Shown here piece by piece: positions 24,476-33,649 of a stretch of DNA of 47,884 nucleotides. Source of the stretch: Chloroflexota bacterium. GTDB lineage: Bacteria > Chloroflexota > Dehalococcoidia > Lucifugimonadales > Lucifugimonadaceae. Location: assembly GCA_027623655.1 (NCBI GenBank), contig JAQBVG010000008.1, positions 1 through 47,884 on the forward strand, read 5' to 3'. Under the pieces are notes generated by a model, which did not search any database, was not told the origin of the DNA, and saw only the letters and a program-made list of their open reading frames with translations. A program made the position numbers and the translations under genes. Numbering within the stretch: position 1 is the stretch's first letter; each line of letters starts with the position of its first letter.

Positions 24476-27058
24476 TTGCCTGACGCCGCGCTCAACCAAA
24501 CATCCAACCCGCACCGACTTCCCTCGTTCACAGTACCGTCGCATTATCGAATTTCACTTGAACCTGACCTCGACGCCGCGACTTTTTCGGGCAATATCGA
24601 GATCGAGGTCGAGGTAGGACAGGCCACCAATCAGATTCAACTGAACTCGGCTGACCTGCAGATCTCGTCTGCATGGGTTGTCGATTCCGTCGGTGCGCGA
24701 GTTGAGGCTGAAAGCATCAATCACGATGAGGCGATGGAAAGGGTGACTCTCGGGTTTGGCGCCGGGTTGTTACCGGGTCCGTTCACGATTGGTGCCGAAT
24801 TCACGGGGATACTCAACGATCAACTACACGGCTTCTACCGGTCGACTTTCAAAGACGTTGATGGCGTAACGCACACGATCGCAACGACCCAGTTCGAGAG
24901 TACCCACGCCCGTCGTGCGTTCCCGTGTTTCGATGAACCAGCGTTCAAGGCATCGTACGGCGTGACACTGACCGTTCCGGCGGACCAGTTCGTCGTATCG
25001 AACGGGCCGATCATTTCGGAAAATGATCTAGGCGACGGACGCAAAAAGGTCGTATTCGAAGACACGATGGTTATGTCGACCTACCTGGTCGCTTTTATCG
25101 TCGGTCCGTTTGAGGCAACCGATCCTGTAGACGTCGACGGTGTGCCACTCCGGATCGTCCACCCCATCGGAAAGGGTCACCTCACCGACTACGCACTCGA
25201 ATCGGGTGAATTCGCGCTTAAATTTTTCACCGAGTACTACGGCATTCCCTACCCCGGACAGAAACTCGATATGGTCGCCGTGCCGGACTTTGCGTTCGGC
25301 GCAATGGAAAATCTCGGTTGCATCACCTACCGCGAAGTTCTCCTGCTTGTAGATAAGTCTCGCTCGACAGAGCCAGAACTCCTTCGTGTTGCCGACGTCA
25401 TCGCACACGAAATCGCCCACATGTGGTTTGGCGACCTCGTGACGATGGAGTGGTGGAACGGCATCTGGCTGAACGAAGCTTTTGCGACTTTCATGGCGAC
25501 CATGTCATCGGATAATTTCAACCCGGACTGGGGACGCTGGAACCAGTTCAGTCTCGAGCGTTCTATGGCGTTCGACGTCGATTCTCTTGCAAACACACGC
25601 CCGATCGAAATCGAAGTGAACTCACCCGTCGATGCCGAGGGGATGTTCGATCTCCTTACTTACGAAAAAGGTGGATCGGTGCTCCGGATGCTCGAGCAAT
25701 ATCTTGGCGAAGCTGAGTTCCGCGACGGGATCAGCTACTACCTCAACAAGCACAAGTACGGGAATACAGAAACCAACGATCTCTGGGACGCCATCGAGCA
25801 TGTCACCCAGCAACCTGCCCGGCGAATCATGGATTCCTGGATATTCCAGCGCGGCTACCCACTGGTGAGCGCTTCGATTTCCAGCGACGGTTCGACAGTT
25901 GCGTTATCGCAGGACCGATTCCTGTATACCGAGAGTCATGTGGCTGACACGACGATCTGGTCGGTGCCGATTGTCCTGAAGGTAGGGTCGCGATCCGGTG
26001 TTTCGGAGGTCAGGTATCTACTTGAGGAAAAGTCCTCGGACATCAAGCTCGATTCACCCGCAGACTGGATCGCGGTGAACGCCGGGGGAAGCGGATTCTT
26101 CAGGACTCGCTACTCTGCCGAAATGCTCGATGCACTGTCCGGCAGCATGTTTGAAAACCTCACCCCGATCGAGAGGTACGGCCTGGTCGACGACACGTGG
26201 TCGTCGGTGATGGCAGGCAGGACTTCATCTACCGATTTCCTTGCGTTTGCCCGCAGCTTCAGAGATGAAACCGACCTTGATGTCTGGGCTGTACTTGGCA
26301 CATGTCTTGCCAATTTGGAGAGACTGGTCGAGGGCTCCGCAAGAGAGCAGTACCGTGCAGTCGTAAGAGACCTGGTACAGCCGGCGATGGACCGACTCGG
26401 ATGGGAACCAAAAGGCGATAAATCATCCCGAGATCTTGAACTCCGTGGCCTGTTAATCCGAATTCTCGCCAATTCAGGCGATGACGATCTTACGAAGAGA
26501 AACTCGCGCGATCTACACGACTCGTATCTGCGAGATGCCGGATCGGTTGAGCCGAACGTCGCCGCGTCGGTCGCAGGCGTCGTGGCATCACGTGGCGGGG
26601 CGTCCGAATACGAGGCGTTTTCTGCAAAACACAAGAATCCGGCAACCCCCCAGGAGGAACGCAGATACCAGTCGTACCTGGCCGTATTCCCGGATGAGGC
26701 CGAGATGCAGCGAACGCTCGAAATGACCCTCAATGGCTCGATACGCACCCAGGATGCGCCGTATCTTCTGGCGGTTTGCCTCAGAAATCGGGAACAGGGC
26801 CACATTGCATGGAAGTTCGTCAAGGACAACTGGGACAAGATAAATAAAGTGTTCCCATCGAACAGCATCGTACGAATGGTCTCGGGAATCACATCCCTAA
26901 GCAAGCCCGATCAGGCAGACGATGTTTTGGCGTTCTTCGAAGACCACGACGTTCCACAGGGTCAGCTTACGTTGCAGCAAACACTCGAAAAACTTCGCGT
27001 GAACGTTGCCTATCGCCAGCGTGAAAGCGAACGCTTTGCAAGCAGTTTGTTGGACTGA
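24476..27058 (+). CDS. M1-family zinc aminopeptidase
   Basis: This 860-residue metallo-aminopeptidase removes N-terminal residues from peptides. It shows the exopeptidase motif G-A-M-E-N at 275-279, the zinc motif H311-E-I-A-H315, and the third ligand E334 in N-E-A-F, giving the correct HExxHx18E spacing. The N-terminal beta-domain and C-terminal ERAP1_C-like helical domain fill out the usual length of the ERAP/tricorn-interacting-factor type. The start is TTG at 24476, with GGAG seven bases upstream and no better ATG. No signal peptide is visible, so it is probably cytoplasmic. Confidence 0.95.
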   Translation: MPDAALNQTSNPHRLPSFTVPSHYRISLEPDLDAATFSGNIEIEVEVGQATNQIQLNSADLQISSAWVVDSVGARVEAESINHDEAMERVTLGFGAGLLPGPFTIGAEFTGILNDQLHGFYRSTFKDVDGVTHTIATTQFESTHARRAFPCFDEPAFKASYGVTLTVPADQFVVSNGPIISENDLGDGRKKVVFEDTMVMSTYLVAFIVGPFEATDPVDVDGVPLRIVHPIGKGHLTDYALESGEFALKFFTEYYGIPYPGQKLDMVAVPDFAFGAMENLGCITYREVLLLVDKSRSTEPELLRVADVIAHEIAHMWFGDLVTMEWWNGIWLNEAFATFMATMSSDNFNPDWGRWNQFSLERSMAFDVDSLANTRPIEIEVNSPVDAEGMFDLLTYEKGGSVLRMLEQYLGEAEFRDGISYYLNKHKYGNTETNDLWDAIEHVTQQPARRIMDSWIFQRGYPLVSASISSDGSTVALSQDRFLYTESHVADTTIWSVPIVLKVGSRSGVSEVRYLLEEKSSDIKLDSPADWIAVNAGGSGFFRTRYSAEMLDALSGSMFENLTPIERYGLVDDTWSSVMAGRTSSTDFLAFARSFRDETDLDVWAVLGTCLANLERLVEGSAREQYRAVVRDLVQPAMDRLGWEPKGDKSSRDLELRGLLIRILANSGDDDLTKRNSRDLHDSYLRDAGSVEPNVAASVAGVVASRGGASEYEAFSAKHKNPATPQEERRYQSYLAVFPDEAEMQRTLEMTLNGSIRTQDAPYLLAVCLRNREQGHIAWKFVKDNWDKINKVFPSNSIVRMVSGITSLSKPDQADDVLAFFEDHDVPQGQLTLQQTLEKLRVNVAYRQRESERFASSLLD

Positions 27059-27228
27059 GGTCGGCGCTACTGAATGACGTTTTACTTTCCCCTCTCCGTA
27101 ACTGGAAAAGTTCAGGTTGAAGGAGATCGCTTTTTGTTTGTTCGATTATTCGATGACCGGTTTCCCTCAGCCAGATCTTCTCTCAAAAGTGAAAGTGTTC
27201 GATCCCATCCTCAGGACCTGACTGACTG

Positions 27229-28560
27229 ATGCCCACCGTCCAGTACACAAAATCAATGCCGGTAATCGCCGAGCCTGACGTGCTGGTTTGCGGCACAGGT
27301 CTCGCTGGCATCGGCGCTGCGGTCGCGGCCGCCAGAAACGGCGCATCCGTGCTGGCGGTCGACAGAATGGGCTTCGCAGGTGGGTTCTTCACGAACATCA
27401 TCGGCTCTGCGTTCGATGGATTCGTATTCGAGGACACCGGTAAACCGGTCGTCGGCGGACTGGTATTCGAGATGCTCGAACGGATGGGAGTCGTTGAACC
27501 GGGCCAGGCTCCCCATCTGTCCTACAACGTAAATGGCGACTTCACCGAGGTAGAAAAACACCCCGAGCGCGTGATACCTCGTACAGACCCGGAACTGTTC
27601 AAAAAAGCGGCGGACGACATCCTGATCGAGTCAGGTGCTCGACCGCTGTTCCACACGCAGGTGTCGGATGTGATCGTAAAAAACGACCGAGTCGAGACCG
27701 TAATTGTCAGCAACAAGGATGGCCTTGTCGCGGTCAAGCCCAGGGCCGTGATCGACGCCACAGGCGACGCAGACGTTGCCGCATGGGCGGGCTGTCCGTA
27801 CGAAAAGGCTGAATCACTTCAGCCCATGAGCCTGCATTTTCGCATCGCCTTCGTCGAACTGACGTTCGAACTGCGTCGCAAATGCGCCTCGGTACTGGAA
27901 AAAGCGCGTGCCGAAGGTAAGATCGGCCTTTACGGCGGTCCCTGGCCTGCTACGTTCTCGGGCCGGGACATATATTTCAACGTAATTCGGACACCGGGCG
28001 ACGCCACAAATCCGAACGACTGGACCAACGCAGAGATACAGGGTCGCCGTGATGCCTGGACGATGTTTGAACTGTGGAAAGAAGCACTTCCGGAATTCAA
28101 AGACGCCTACTTTTTCACGAGCGGACCAACTTCAGGCGCACGTGAATCGCGAAGAATTGTCGGCGACTACACTCTGACAGGCGACGACATCAGGCAGGCA
28201 AAACGGCAGGACGATGTCGTCGTGCTGGGGGCCTGGCGGATCGATCGCCATCCCGAACGTGAAGCCGGTTACCACGATCAACCGGTCGTGCCACCGTACG
28301 ACATTTCTTATCGCACGCTGCTGCCGCAGGGCGTTGAAAACCTCTGGGTGGCGGGTCGTTGCCATTCTGCGACATCGGAGGCGCTCGCCTCGAGCCGGGT
28401 GACTGCGAACTCGATGGGGATGGGCCAGGCGGCCGGTACTGCAGCGGCGCTCGCCGCGCCAACCGGAAAAGGGAGCCGAGAGGTGTCGATAACAGAACTG
28501 CAGGACCGATTGCTGGCCGCGAACGTTATCCTCGATCCCGCATCGGCGATGGATCGCTAA
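27229..28560 (+). CDS. FAD-dependent oxidoreductase (FAD_oxidored family)
   Basis: This 443-residue flavoprotein has the N-terminal dinucleotide-binding motif V-C-G-T-G-L-A-G-I-G-A-A followed by an acidic strand end (L-A-V-D-R), and G-F-A-G-G-F-F-T-N typical of PF12831-type proteins. Near the middle V-I-D-A-T-G-D-A-D-V-A-A is the second FAD contact. The end holds W-V-A-G-R-C-H-S-A-T-S-E-A. Many relatives are annotated only as putative succinate-dehydrogenase-like or xanthan-lyase-associated; the substrate is unknown. It follows the M1 gene after 170 bp, in which I see no clear element. Its start is ATG at 27229. Confidence 0.87.
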   Translation: MPTVQYTKSMPVIAEPDVLVCGTGLAGIGAAVAAARNGASVLAVDRMGFAGGFFTNIIGSAFDGFVFEDTGKPVVGGLVFEMLERMGVVEPGQAPHLSYNVNGDFTEVEKHPERVIPRTDPELFKKAADDILIESGARPLFHTQVSDVIVKNDRVETVIVSNKDGLVAVKPRAVIDATGDADVAAWAGCPYEKAESLQPMSLHFRIAFVELTFELRRKCASVLEKARAEGKIGLYGGPWPATFSGRDIYFNVIRTPGDATNPNDWTNAEIQGRRDAWTMFELWKEALPEFKDAYFFTSGPTSGARESRRIVGDYTLTGDDIRQAKRQDDVVVLGAWRIDRHPEREAGYHDQPVVPPYDISYRTLLPQGVENLWVAGRCHSATSEALASSRVTANSMGMGQAAGTAAALAAPTGKGSREVSITELQDRLLAANVILDPASAMDR

Positions 28561-28600
28561 TCGTCGTTTTCCGCCGAAACCTACAAAGGGGACGATTCAG

Positions 28601-29134
28601 TTGACGAACGTCGAAAATAACAACGAAAACGAAAGCGGCAGGCCAGCGCGCGGGCCACGGCGGGAAGCTCCCGGAGAGCCCGGACTCAAACTTCCCGCAC
28701 TCCCGCCTGTAATTTTCGGAATTCCTATGATGCTAGGGGCTCTGGTACACATATTCGTCTGGCGCGGCGAAATTATCGGGGGAGCGGCGGGGATGATAGT
28801 CGGCATCGTATTGCTGGCCGTTGGTTTGTGGCTGATCTACTGGACCTGGACAACGATGCGTGCGCACGGTGAACATCCTGAACCCGGACATCCCACCGAA
28901 ACTCTCGTCACGACCGGACCGTTCAAGCGGACTCGCAACCCGATCTATTCTGGCTTCTTGCTAATCGGCGCCGGGATAGCAATTTTTCTGAATGCGATGA
29001 CAATTCTGGTTGCGGTTTTCTTCGGGGTAGCGGCCATCCACGCGCTGGTGATCCGCAGGGAAGAGGCCTATCTCGAACGTAAGTTTGGCGAGGTGTACCT
29101 AAAGTACGCGAACCGCGTCGGCCGTTGGATTTAG
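28601..29134 (+). CDS. Isoprenylcysteine carboxyl methyltransferase-like membrane protein
   Basis: This 177-residue protein has a charged, disordered N-terminus of about 30 residues, then four hydrophobic helices. The C-terminal part carries the PEMT/ICMT signature: L-V-T-T-G-P-F-K-R-T-R-N-P-I-Y-S-G and E-E-A-Y-L-E-R-K-F-G-E-V-Y. Bacterial members methylate unknown lipid or small-molecule targets using S-adenosylmethionine. The start is TTG at 28601 with AGGGG about 11 bases upstream. It is convergent with the broken MFS gene; I see no clear terminator in the 117-bp gap. Confidence 0.88.
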   Translation: MTNVENNNENESGRPARGPRREAPGEPGLKLPALPPVIFGIPMMLGALVHIFVWRGEIIGGAAGMIVGIVLLAVGLWLIYWTWTTMRAHGEHPEPGHPTETLVTTGPFKRTRNPIYSGFLLIGAGIAIFLNAMTILVAVFFGVAAIHALVIRREEAYLERKFGEVYLKYANRVGRWI

Positions 29135-29251
29135 GGTGTCATCGCCACTGCAACCGGTGCACGGACCTCGCCAATCGGGATCAATCGGGTTTGCGACAGG
29201 GGGACTCCACACAATTCGATGCCAGGGGCGGTCTCGGGTCTTATGGCAGCT

Positions 29252-30592
29252 CTACCCGGCCTGAGAAAACTGTGGCCAGAGACGCTTTGCGATGCCCGTG
29301 CTCGGCATTGCTACGGCCGTTGCCGCGAGTACGCCCATTCCCAGGCTGATCCACAGAGCGACCTCGTAGCTTCCGCTCGTGTCGTAAAGCCGGCCCGCGA
29401 GCCAGACCGCGCTCGACGCGCCAAACGGCATCACCATGAACATCGTGCCGTAGATAGTTCCAAGTCTGCGAAGGCCGTATGCGTCAGATGTCACCGTTCC
29501 CGTGAGAGAAATTACCGACGTCCACGAACTCCCGATGATCACAACACCCAGGATCGCGATCGGGAGCCCCGTCGCCGTCAATAACACCCCGTATCCGAGA
29601 GCCCGCATGGTGTACGCGAATACCAGCAAAGGTCGGCGGCCATATTTATCGGCCAGGTAACCGAAGCCGAGTCCACCCGCAAGCCCAGCCACTCCAACGG
29701 TCGCAAGTGCGCCTGCTCCCTGAACGGCGGTTGCGCCTAAATCTGTCGTGTAGGCAACGAAGTGGGCGTTCACGAAGCCCATTGTGTAGCCTCATATAAA
29801 GAAGCCGACTGTAAGTCGCCAGAAAAGCCCGGTCCGGCAGGCCTGTCCAAACGACATGCCTGCTGTCGGATCGGCTGCGGCCTCGACAGGTCGCCCGCTT
29901 CCATCACCATCGGCCCCGTCAGCATGTTGGCCCGGTCCGGGCCGACTTTTCAGAAGTAAAAGGACTACTGGCAGAATCAAGACCAGTATGATCCCGGCGA
30001 GTACCAGGTAGCCCTCACGCCAGCCGATAAAGACCACCGCCAGAGCCGCGATTGGAACCAGAGCTGTTTCGCCAGCAGCAGAGCCGGTTCCAGCCAGTGA
30101 CATCGCAAGGGCTCTGCGACGGGTGAACCAGGCTCCGACAATTTTTGCCACCGCAGCCGGCGATGCCAGCGTGAAGCCAATCCCCATCACGATGAAGACT
30201 GCGTAAACGTGCCACAGCTCCTGAACCGTTGACATCGCCGCAAGCGCCAGCCCACCCGTGAGCACGCCGACCGAAGCAACTTTCTTTGGGTCGTACCGAT
30301 CGGCAAGCATGCCTGCAACCGGCCGCAGCGCTCCGGTGGCAAGACCTGCGATCGCAAGGGCTCCGGCCAGAGAACCCCGGCTCCAGTCGAACTCCTCCGT
30401 GACAGGTTTCAGAAATACGCCGAACGAAAAACGAGAACCCGCGCCACCGAACAACATGAATGCGGTGCCGAGAACGACTATCCAGCCGTAGTTGAGGTTT
30501 TTAATTTTGCCGATTGGGATACGGACTCGAGGTGCTGCAGCGAATCTGGGAGATGGCAGCGCAGCATATCTGATCCCTGTGGGTGATCGCAC
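29252..30592 (-). pseudogene. MFS transporter interrupted by an in-frame TGA
   Basis: A single reading frame of 447 codons encodes a 12-helix major facilitator resembling the monocarboxylate/oxalate:formate type (N-terminal N-Y-G-W-I-V-V-L-G, F-S-F-G-V-F-L-K-P, then M-L-A-D-R-Y-D between helices). It is split by TGA at 29794-29792, between W-R-L-T-V-G-F-F-I and G-Y-T-M-G-F-V-N. No other change is seen, and the downstream half keeps Y-L-A-D-K-Y-G-R-R-P. Relatives often have Cys at this position (FFxCG), so TGC/TGT to TGA is the simplest event. The start is GTG at 30592, weakly supported. Two separately translated halves are unlikely to work; sequence error is possible. The substrate is unknown. 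Confidence 0.8.
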
Positions 30593-30668
30593 CGATTACC
30601 GGAGTGATCTCGTGAAATTCTCACGACGCGTTCCTTGGCACGACGTTTGGAAGCTCGTTGTAACGACT

Positions 30669-30694
30669 GAGGGGATGGCACAGGCCATCCCCTC
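30669..30694 (-). terminator. Hairpin downstream of glnA
   Basis: A perfect 11-bp stem (GAGGGGATGGC / GCCATCCCCTC) with a 4-base ACAG loop lies 27 bases after the glutamine synthetase stop codon. The position is right for a terminator, but no U-tract follows on the minus strand, so it may instead protect the mRNA end. Confidence 0.5.
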
Positions 30695-30721
30695 GGAAGG
30701 AACTAGGTATGAACCGTGGAA

Positions 30722-31747
30722 CTACTTGGATGCGGCAGAGCAGACCGTGTCGATAATCAACCCGGTCACCACGTAGGGGTCACAGTTGGCGTTCGGGCGT
30801 CGGTCTTCAATGTAACCCTTGCCGGCCTTGTCGACCTGCCAGGGGATGCGAATCGATGCCCCGCGGTCGGACACGCCGTATGAGAACTGGTCGTACCGCT
30901 GAGTCTCGTGCGCACCTGTGAGTCTCTGCTCAATCCCTGCACCGTAACCGGCGATGTGGACTGCCGGCTTGTTTCCAGCGCCCAGGGCCTCGGCCGCTGC
31001 GACACATGCGTCGATCGTCTCACGCATCTGCGTGGTCGAGAAGTTGGTGTGACACCCTGCGCCGTTCCAGTCACCGGGGACCGGCTTTGGTCTGAGGGTT
31101 GCCGAAATCGGAATTCCCTTTGGACCCAGGAAATCTTCGGCGATCCGGTAAAGCATCCAACGGGCAAGCCAGAGCTCGTCAGCGACTCGGGGAGCCGCAA
31201 CTGGACCGATCTGAAACTCCCACTGACCCGGCATTACTTCAGCGTTGATTCCGGAGATGTGCAGACCGGCGTCAATACAGGCCTGGAGGTGGGCATTCAC
31301 GACTTCGCGACCAAATATTTCGTCCGAGCCAACACCGCAGTAGTAACCGCCCTGTGGCGCCGGGAAGCCATTGTCGGGCCATCCCAGCGGTGCAATTCCT
31401 TCAAAGAACGTGTACTCCTGTTCGAGGCCGAACCATGTGTCGAGCTTCTCGTACTTTTTGGCTGACGCCGCGCACCTTGCACGCGTGTTCGTGGGGTGTG
31501 GCGTCATGTCGGTGAGTAGTGTTTCGCACATGGCGAGCTTGTTCTTACCGCCACGAATCGGGTCAGGAACGACGAATACTGGATTCAGGACCACATCGGA
31601 CTGGTCGCCGGTTGCCTGGTTCGTTGACGATCCATCGAACCCCCAGATACCGGGCTCCTTGCCGTCTGCGAATACCTGGGCTTTCGAACGCAGTTTGGCG
31701 GTGGGTTTAGTTCCGTCTATCCAAATATATTCAACAATGTAGGCCAT
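30722..31747 (-). CDS. glnA: Glutamine synthetase, type II (GSII)
   Basis: This enzyme joins ammonia to glutamate with ATP. The 341-residue length and motifs are those of the short eukaryote-like GSII, not the ~470-residue GSI: W-G-F-D-G-S-S-T in the beta-grasp domain, G-L-E-Q-E-Y-T-F, I-N-A-E-V-M-P-G-Q-W-E-F-Q, G-A-G-C-H-T-N-F-S-T, R-G-A-S-I-R-I-P and Y-I-E-D-R-R-P-N-A-N. I start it at ATG 31747, preceded by GAGGA; the open frame extends another ~107 codons upstream but reads like non-coding leader. GSI-type adenylylation sites are not expected in this class. Regulation is probably transcriptional, through the tandem repeat upstream. Confidence 0.95.
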   Translation of the reverse strand: MAYIVEYIWIDGTKPTAKLRSKAQVFADGKEPGIWGFDGSSTNQATGDQSDVVLNPVFVVPDPIRGGKNKLAMCETLLTDMTPHPTNTRARCAASAKKYEKLDTWFGLEQEYTFFEGIAPLGWPDNGFPAPQGGYYCGVGSDEIFGREVVNAHLQACIDAGLHISGINAEVMPGQWEFQIGPVAAPRVADELWLARWMLYRIAEDFLGPKGIPISATLRPKPVPGDWNGAGCHTNFSTTQMRETIDACVAAAEALGAGNKPAVHIAGYGAGIEQRLTGAHETQRYDQFSYGVSDRGASIRIPWQVDKAGKGYIEDRRPNANCDPYVVTGLIIDTVCSAASK

Positions 31748-31931
31748 CGTTATTGTTCCTCGTGCTTCTGTTTGTCTGGACCTGTGTCGCCCCTGGGCCA
31801 CCGGGCCGTCAGGCCGAAATAAGCCTGAATAGCGTTCAAATTTATGCAGCGTGCAGTTTACTTGTGAAGCGCTGGTCTCGATAGTTGTGTCTGACTCGAC
31901 TGACAGGACACCCCGAATCAAGCTAACCGAC

Positions 31932-31953
31932 ACGTGTTTCAAACGTGTTTCAA
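31932..31953 (-). promoter_or_regulatory. Perfect tandem 11-bp repeat upstream of glnA (candidate operator)
   Basis: TTGAAACACGT occurs twice without a gap on the minus strand, in the 306-bp divergent region between glnA (31747) and the pentapeptide gene (32054). The core reads GAAAC-n6-GAAAC, the 11-bp periodicity of OmpR-type response regulators, and it resembles the GAAAC half-sites of actinobacterial GlnR. I could not fix the -35/-10 boxes; the rest of the region shows nothing else clear. Confidence 0.45.
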
Positions 31954-32053
31954 TTTCACTCGATTCTCGATATCTTCTGGACCCTGACGAGGTATTCAAC
32001 GGCGGGTTGTAGATCAATTCGACCGCGAGCGAGAAGTGCTGGATAATCACTGC

Positions 32054-32476
32054 ATGAATCCCGATCACCTCAGACTTCTGGACGGCACCGCGGAAGATTT
32101 AGCCCGCTGGCATGCAGCTCATTCGCCGGAGCAGTTGGATCTGAAGGGAGCGGATCTTTCCGGTCGTGACCTGAGAGGACGCAATTTCACTCGTGCCATC
32201 CTTGATGGAGTCAATTTCACGGGAGCCAACCTGGATGAATCGGTATTCAGCGAGGCGAAACTCCGACGGGCAAACCTTTCAGGCGCGTCGATGAAGAAGG
32301 CGACCCTCCACCGCTCGAATTGCGCCGGGGCAAATCTGTCGAATGCAGACCTGACCGGTGCCGCTCTCTATAGATGCGTGTTGCGTGACGCGACGATCGA
32401 GGGGACGATTTTTAGAGCCGCGATCCTGTTCAAAGTAGCGTGGCCCGAAGGTGTCGACGTGCCTGCACGCGGTTAG
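32054..32476 (+). CDS. Pentapeptide-repeat protein
   Basis: This 140-residue protein carries about 13 to 15 A(D/N)Lxx-type pentapeptides from residue 30 to 125 (L-K-G-A-D-L-S-G-R-D-L, A-N-L-S-G-A-S-M, A-N-L-S-N-A-D-L-T-G-A-A-L). Such runs fold into a right-handed square beta-helix that can mimic DNA; some members protect gyrase, but most have no known role. No membrane segment or signal peptide is seen. I start at ATG 32054; GTG at 32036 is an alternative with GAGCGAG upstream. It is divergent from glnA and convergent with the Gfo/Idh gene. Confidence 0.85.
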   Translation: MNPDHLRLLDGTAEDLARWHAAHSPEQLDLKGADLSGRDLRGRNFTRAILDGVNFTGANLDESVFSEAKLRRANLSGASMKKATLHRSNCAGANLSNADLTGAALYRCVLRDATIEGTIFRAAILFKVAWPEGVDVPARG

Positions 32477-32485
32477 CGGTTACTT

Positions 32486-32526
32486 GGCCGGGTTCACTAT
32501 GCGATCCGTGTCTCGGCTACCCGGCC
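32486..32526. terminator. Inverted repeat between convergent genes
   Basis: GGCCGGGT (32486-32493) pairs with ACCCGGCC (32519-32526) across a 25-base loop in the 60-bp gap between the convergent pentapeptide and oxidoreductase genes. It may act as a bidirectional terminator, but there is no T-run on either side. Confidence 0.3.
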
Positions 32527-32536
32527 TGATCGCTCT

Positions 32537-33553
32537 CTACCCGGCCAATCCCCCGGTGACACGCATTAGCGTTTCCTGGACGAGCAGTTCGTGATCAAGT
32601 GTGCGGAGCGGCTCTGACTCGCCTTTCAAGTTGCGGACCAATTCGGCAAATGTGTCGACGTAACGGGCGCGATCCTCGATTTTGACAATGTTTACGCCCT
32701 GCCTGTATTCGCCGCGGTCCTCGTCCAGGCAAAGTCGAATCGTGTCAGCTGGTTCGAACGGCTCCATGATCGCTGAACCTTTCGTGCCATACACTTCAAA
32801 ACGTCGCGCCATGGGCCTGGTTTCCATTGCAGCAATGTCGACTGTGGCGATGGCGTTGCTGTATTCGAAGACCCCGAGCGTGTTGTCCATGACCTCCCGT
32901 GTTTCGGACGCGGCGTTCTGGAAAAACCGGCTCACGCGGTTGGGTCGACCGAGAATCCAGACCACCTGGTCGAGCATGTGGCCGCCGAGGTCGTACATGA
33001 CACCGCCCCTGTGGTGTGCCAGGCCTTTTCGCCCCGTCAGTTGCCCTTCCGGGTTCTCTTCAGCAATCCACGTCGACATGTGTGCCCGGACCTGGAATAT
33101 GTGACCCAGAAATCCCGATCGTGCCCAGTTGGCGATTCGTTCGAAACCGTCGTGCTTTCGGAACATATAACCCATCTGCACGTACGTCCCCTGGCGCCTC
33201 GCTTGCTCGATGACCCGCTCAAAGCGTTGATAGTCGTCACCCGCCGGTTTGTCGTAGAAAACATGCTTGCCGGCCGCGACTATCTCTTCGGTAAACGCCA
33301 GACTTTCTTTGTTGGAACCTTCAGACGAGACGGCCACTACTGATGGATCTTCAAGGAACTCGGAAGGACTATCGACGAACCTGACCTGCTGCCAGGCACC
33401 TGTGCCGGAGCGTTCCAGCTGTTCGCGGCGGACCGGATCGGGCTCAAATACACCGGTGACCTCGACTTCAGGATGATCGAGCATTACCTGGAGCACGCCC
33501 TGCGCGTGGCCGTGCTTGGTTCCGTACTGGGCCATATGAAGGGGTGCTGGCAT
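32537..33553 (-). CDS. Gfo/Idh/MocA-family oxidoreductase
   Basis: This 338-residue NAD(P)-dependent oxidoreductase has an N-terminal Rossmann domain and a C-terminal alpha/beta substrate domain. The E-K-P motif appears as Y-D-K-P-A-G near residue 100, and the second family motif as G-G-V-M-Y-D-L-G-G-H-M-L-D-Q-V. The first nucleotide-binding loop is unusual (A-Q-Y-G-T-K-H-G-H-A), lacking a clear GxGxxG. Members act on sugars, inositols or related polyols; the substrate here is unknown. It lies 96 bp after trpF and may be read from the trp operon, but no role in tryptophan synthesis is expected. Confidence 0.88.
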   Translation of the reverse strand: MPAPLHMAQYGTKHGHAQGVLQVMLDHPEVEVTGVFEPDPVRREQLERSGTGAWQQVRFVDSPSEFLEDPSVVAVSSEGSNKESLAFTEEIVAAGKHVFYDKPAGDDYQRFERVIEQARRQGTYVQMGYMFRKHDGFERIANWARSGFLGHIFQVRAHMSTWIAEENPEGQLTGRKGLAHHRGGVMYDLGGHMLDQVVWILGRPNRVSRFFQNAASETREVMDNTLGVFEYSNAIATVDIAAMETRPMARRFEVYGTKGSAIMEPFEPADTIRLCLDEDRGEYRQGVNIVKIEDRARYVDTFAELVRNLKGESEPLRTLDHELLVQETLMRVTGGLAG

Positions 33554-33649
33554 CGAGCTGTCTACTCCAGTTCGTAAAAGTTGAGATTGATCGAACGCCG
33601 GTGCAGTCTACGCCGGAAGTATCTTGAACGCGATTGGACTCCGGGAAGT

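Noticed and set aside
30722-32068. A 448-residue glutamine synthetase with a long N-terminal extension
   Set aside because: The extra ~107 codons have no family resemblance, contain the tandem repeat region, and a good ribosome-binding site lies before ATG 31747.
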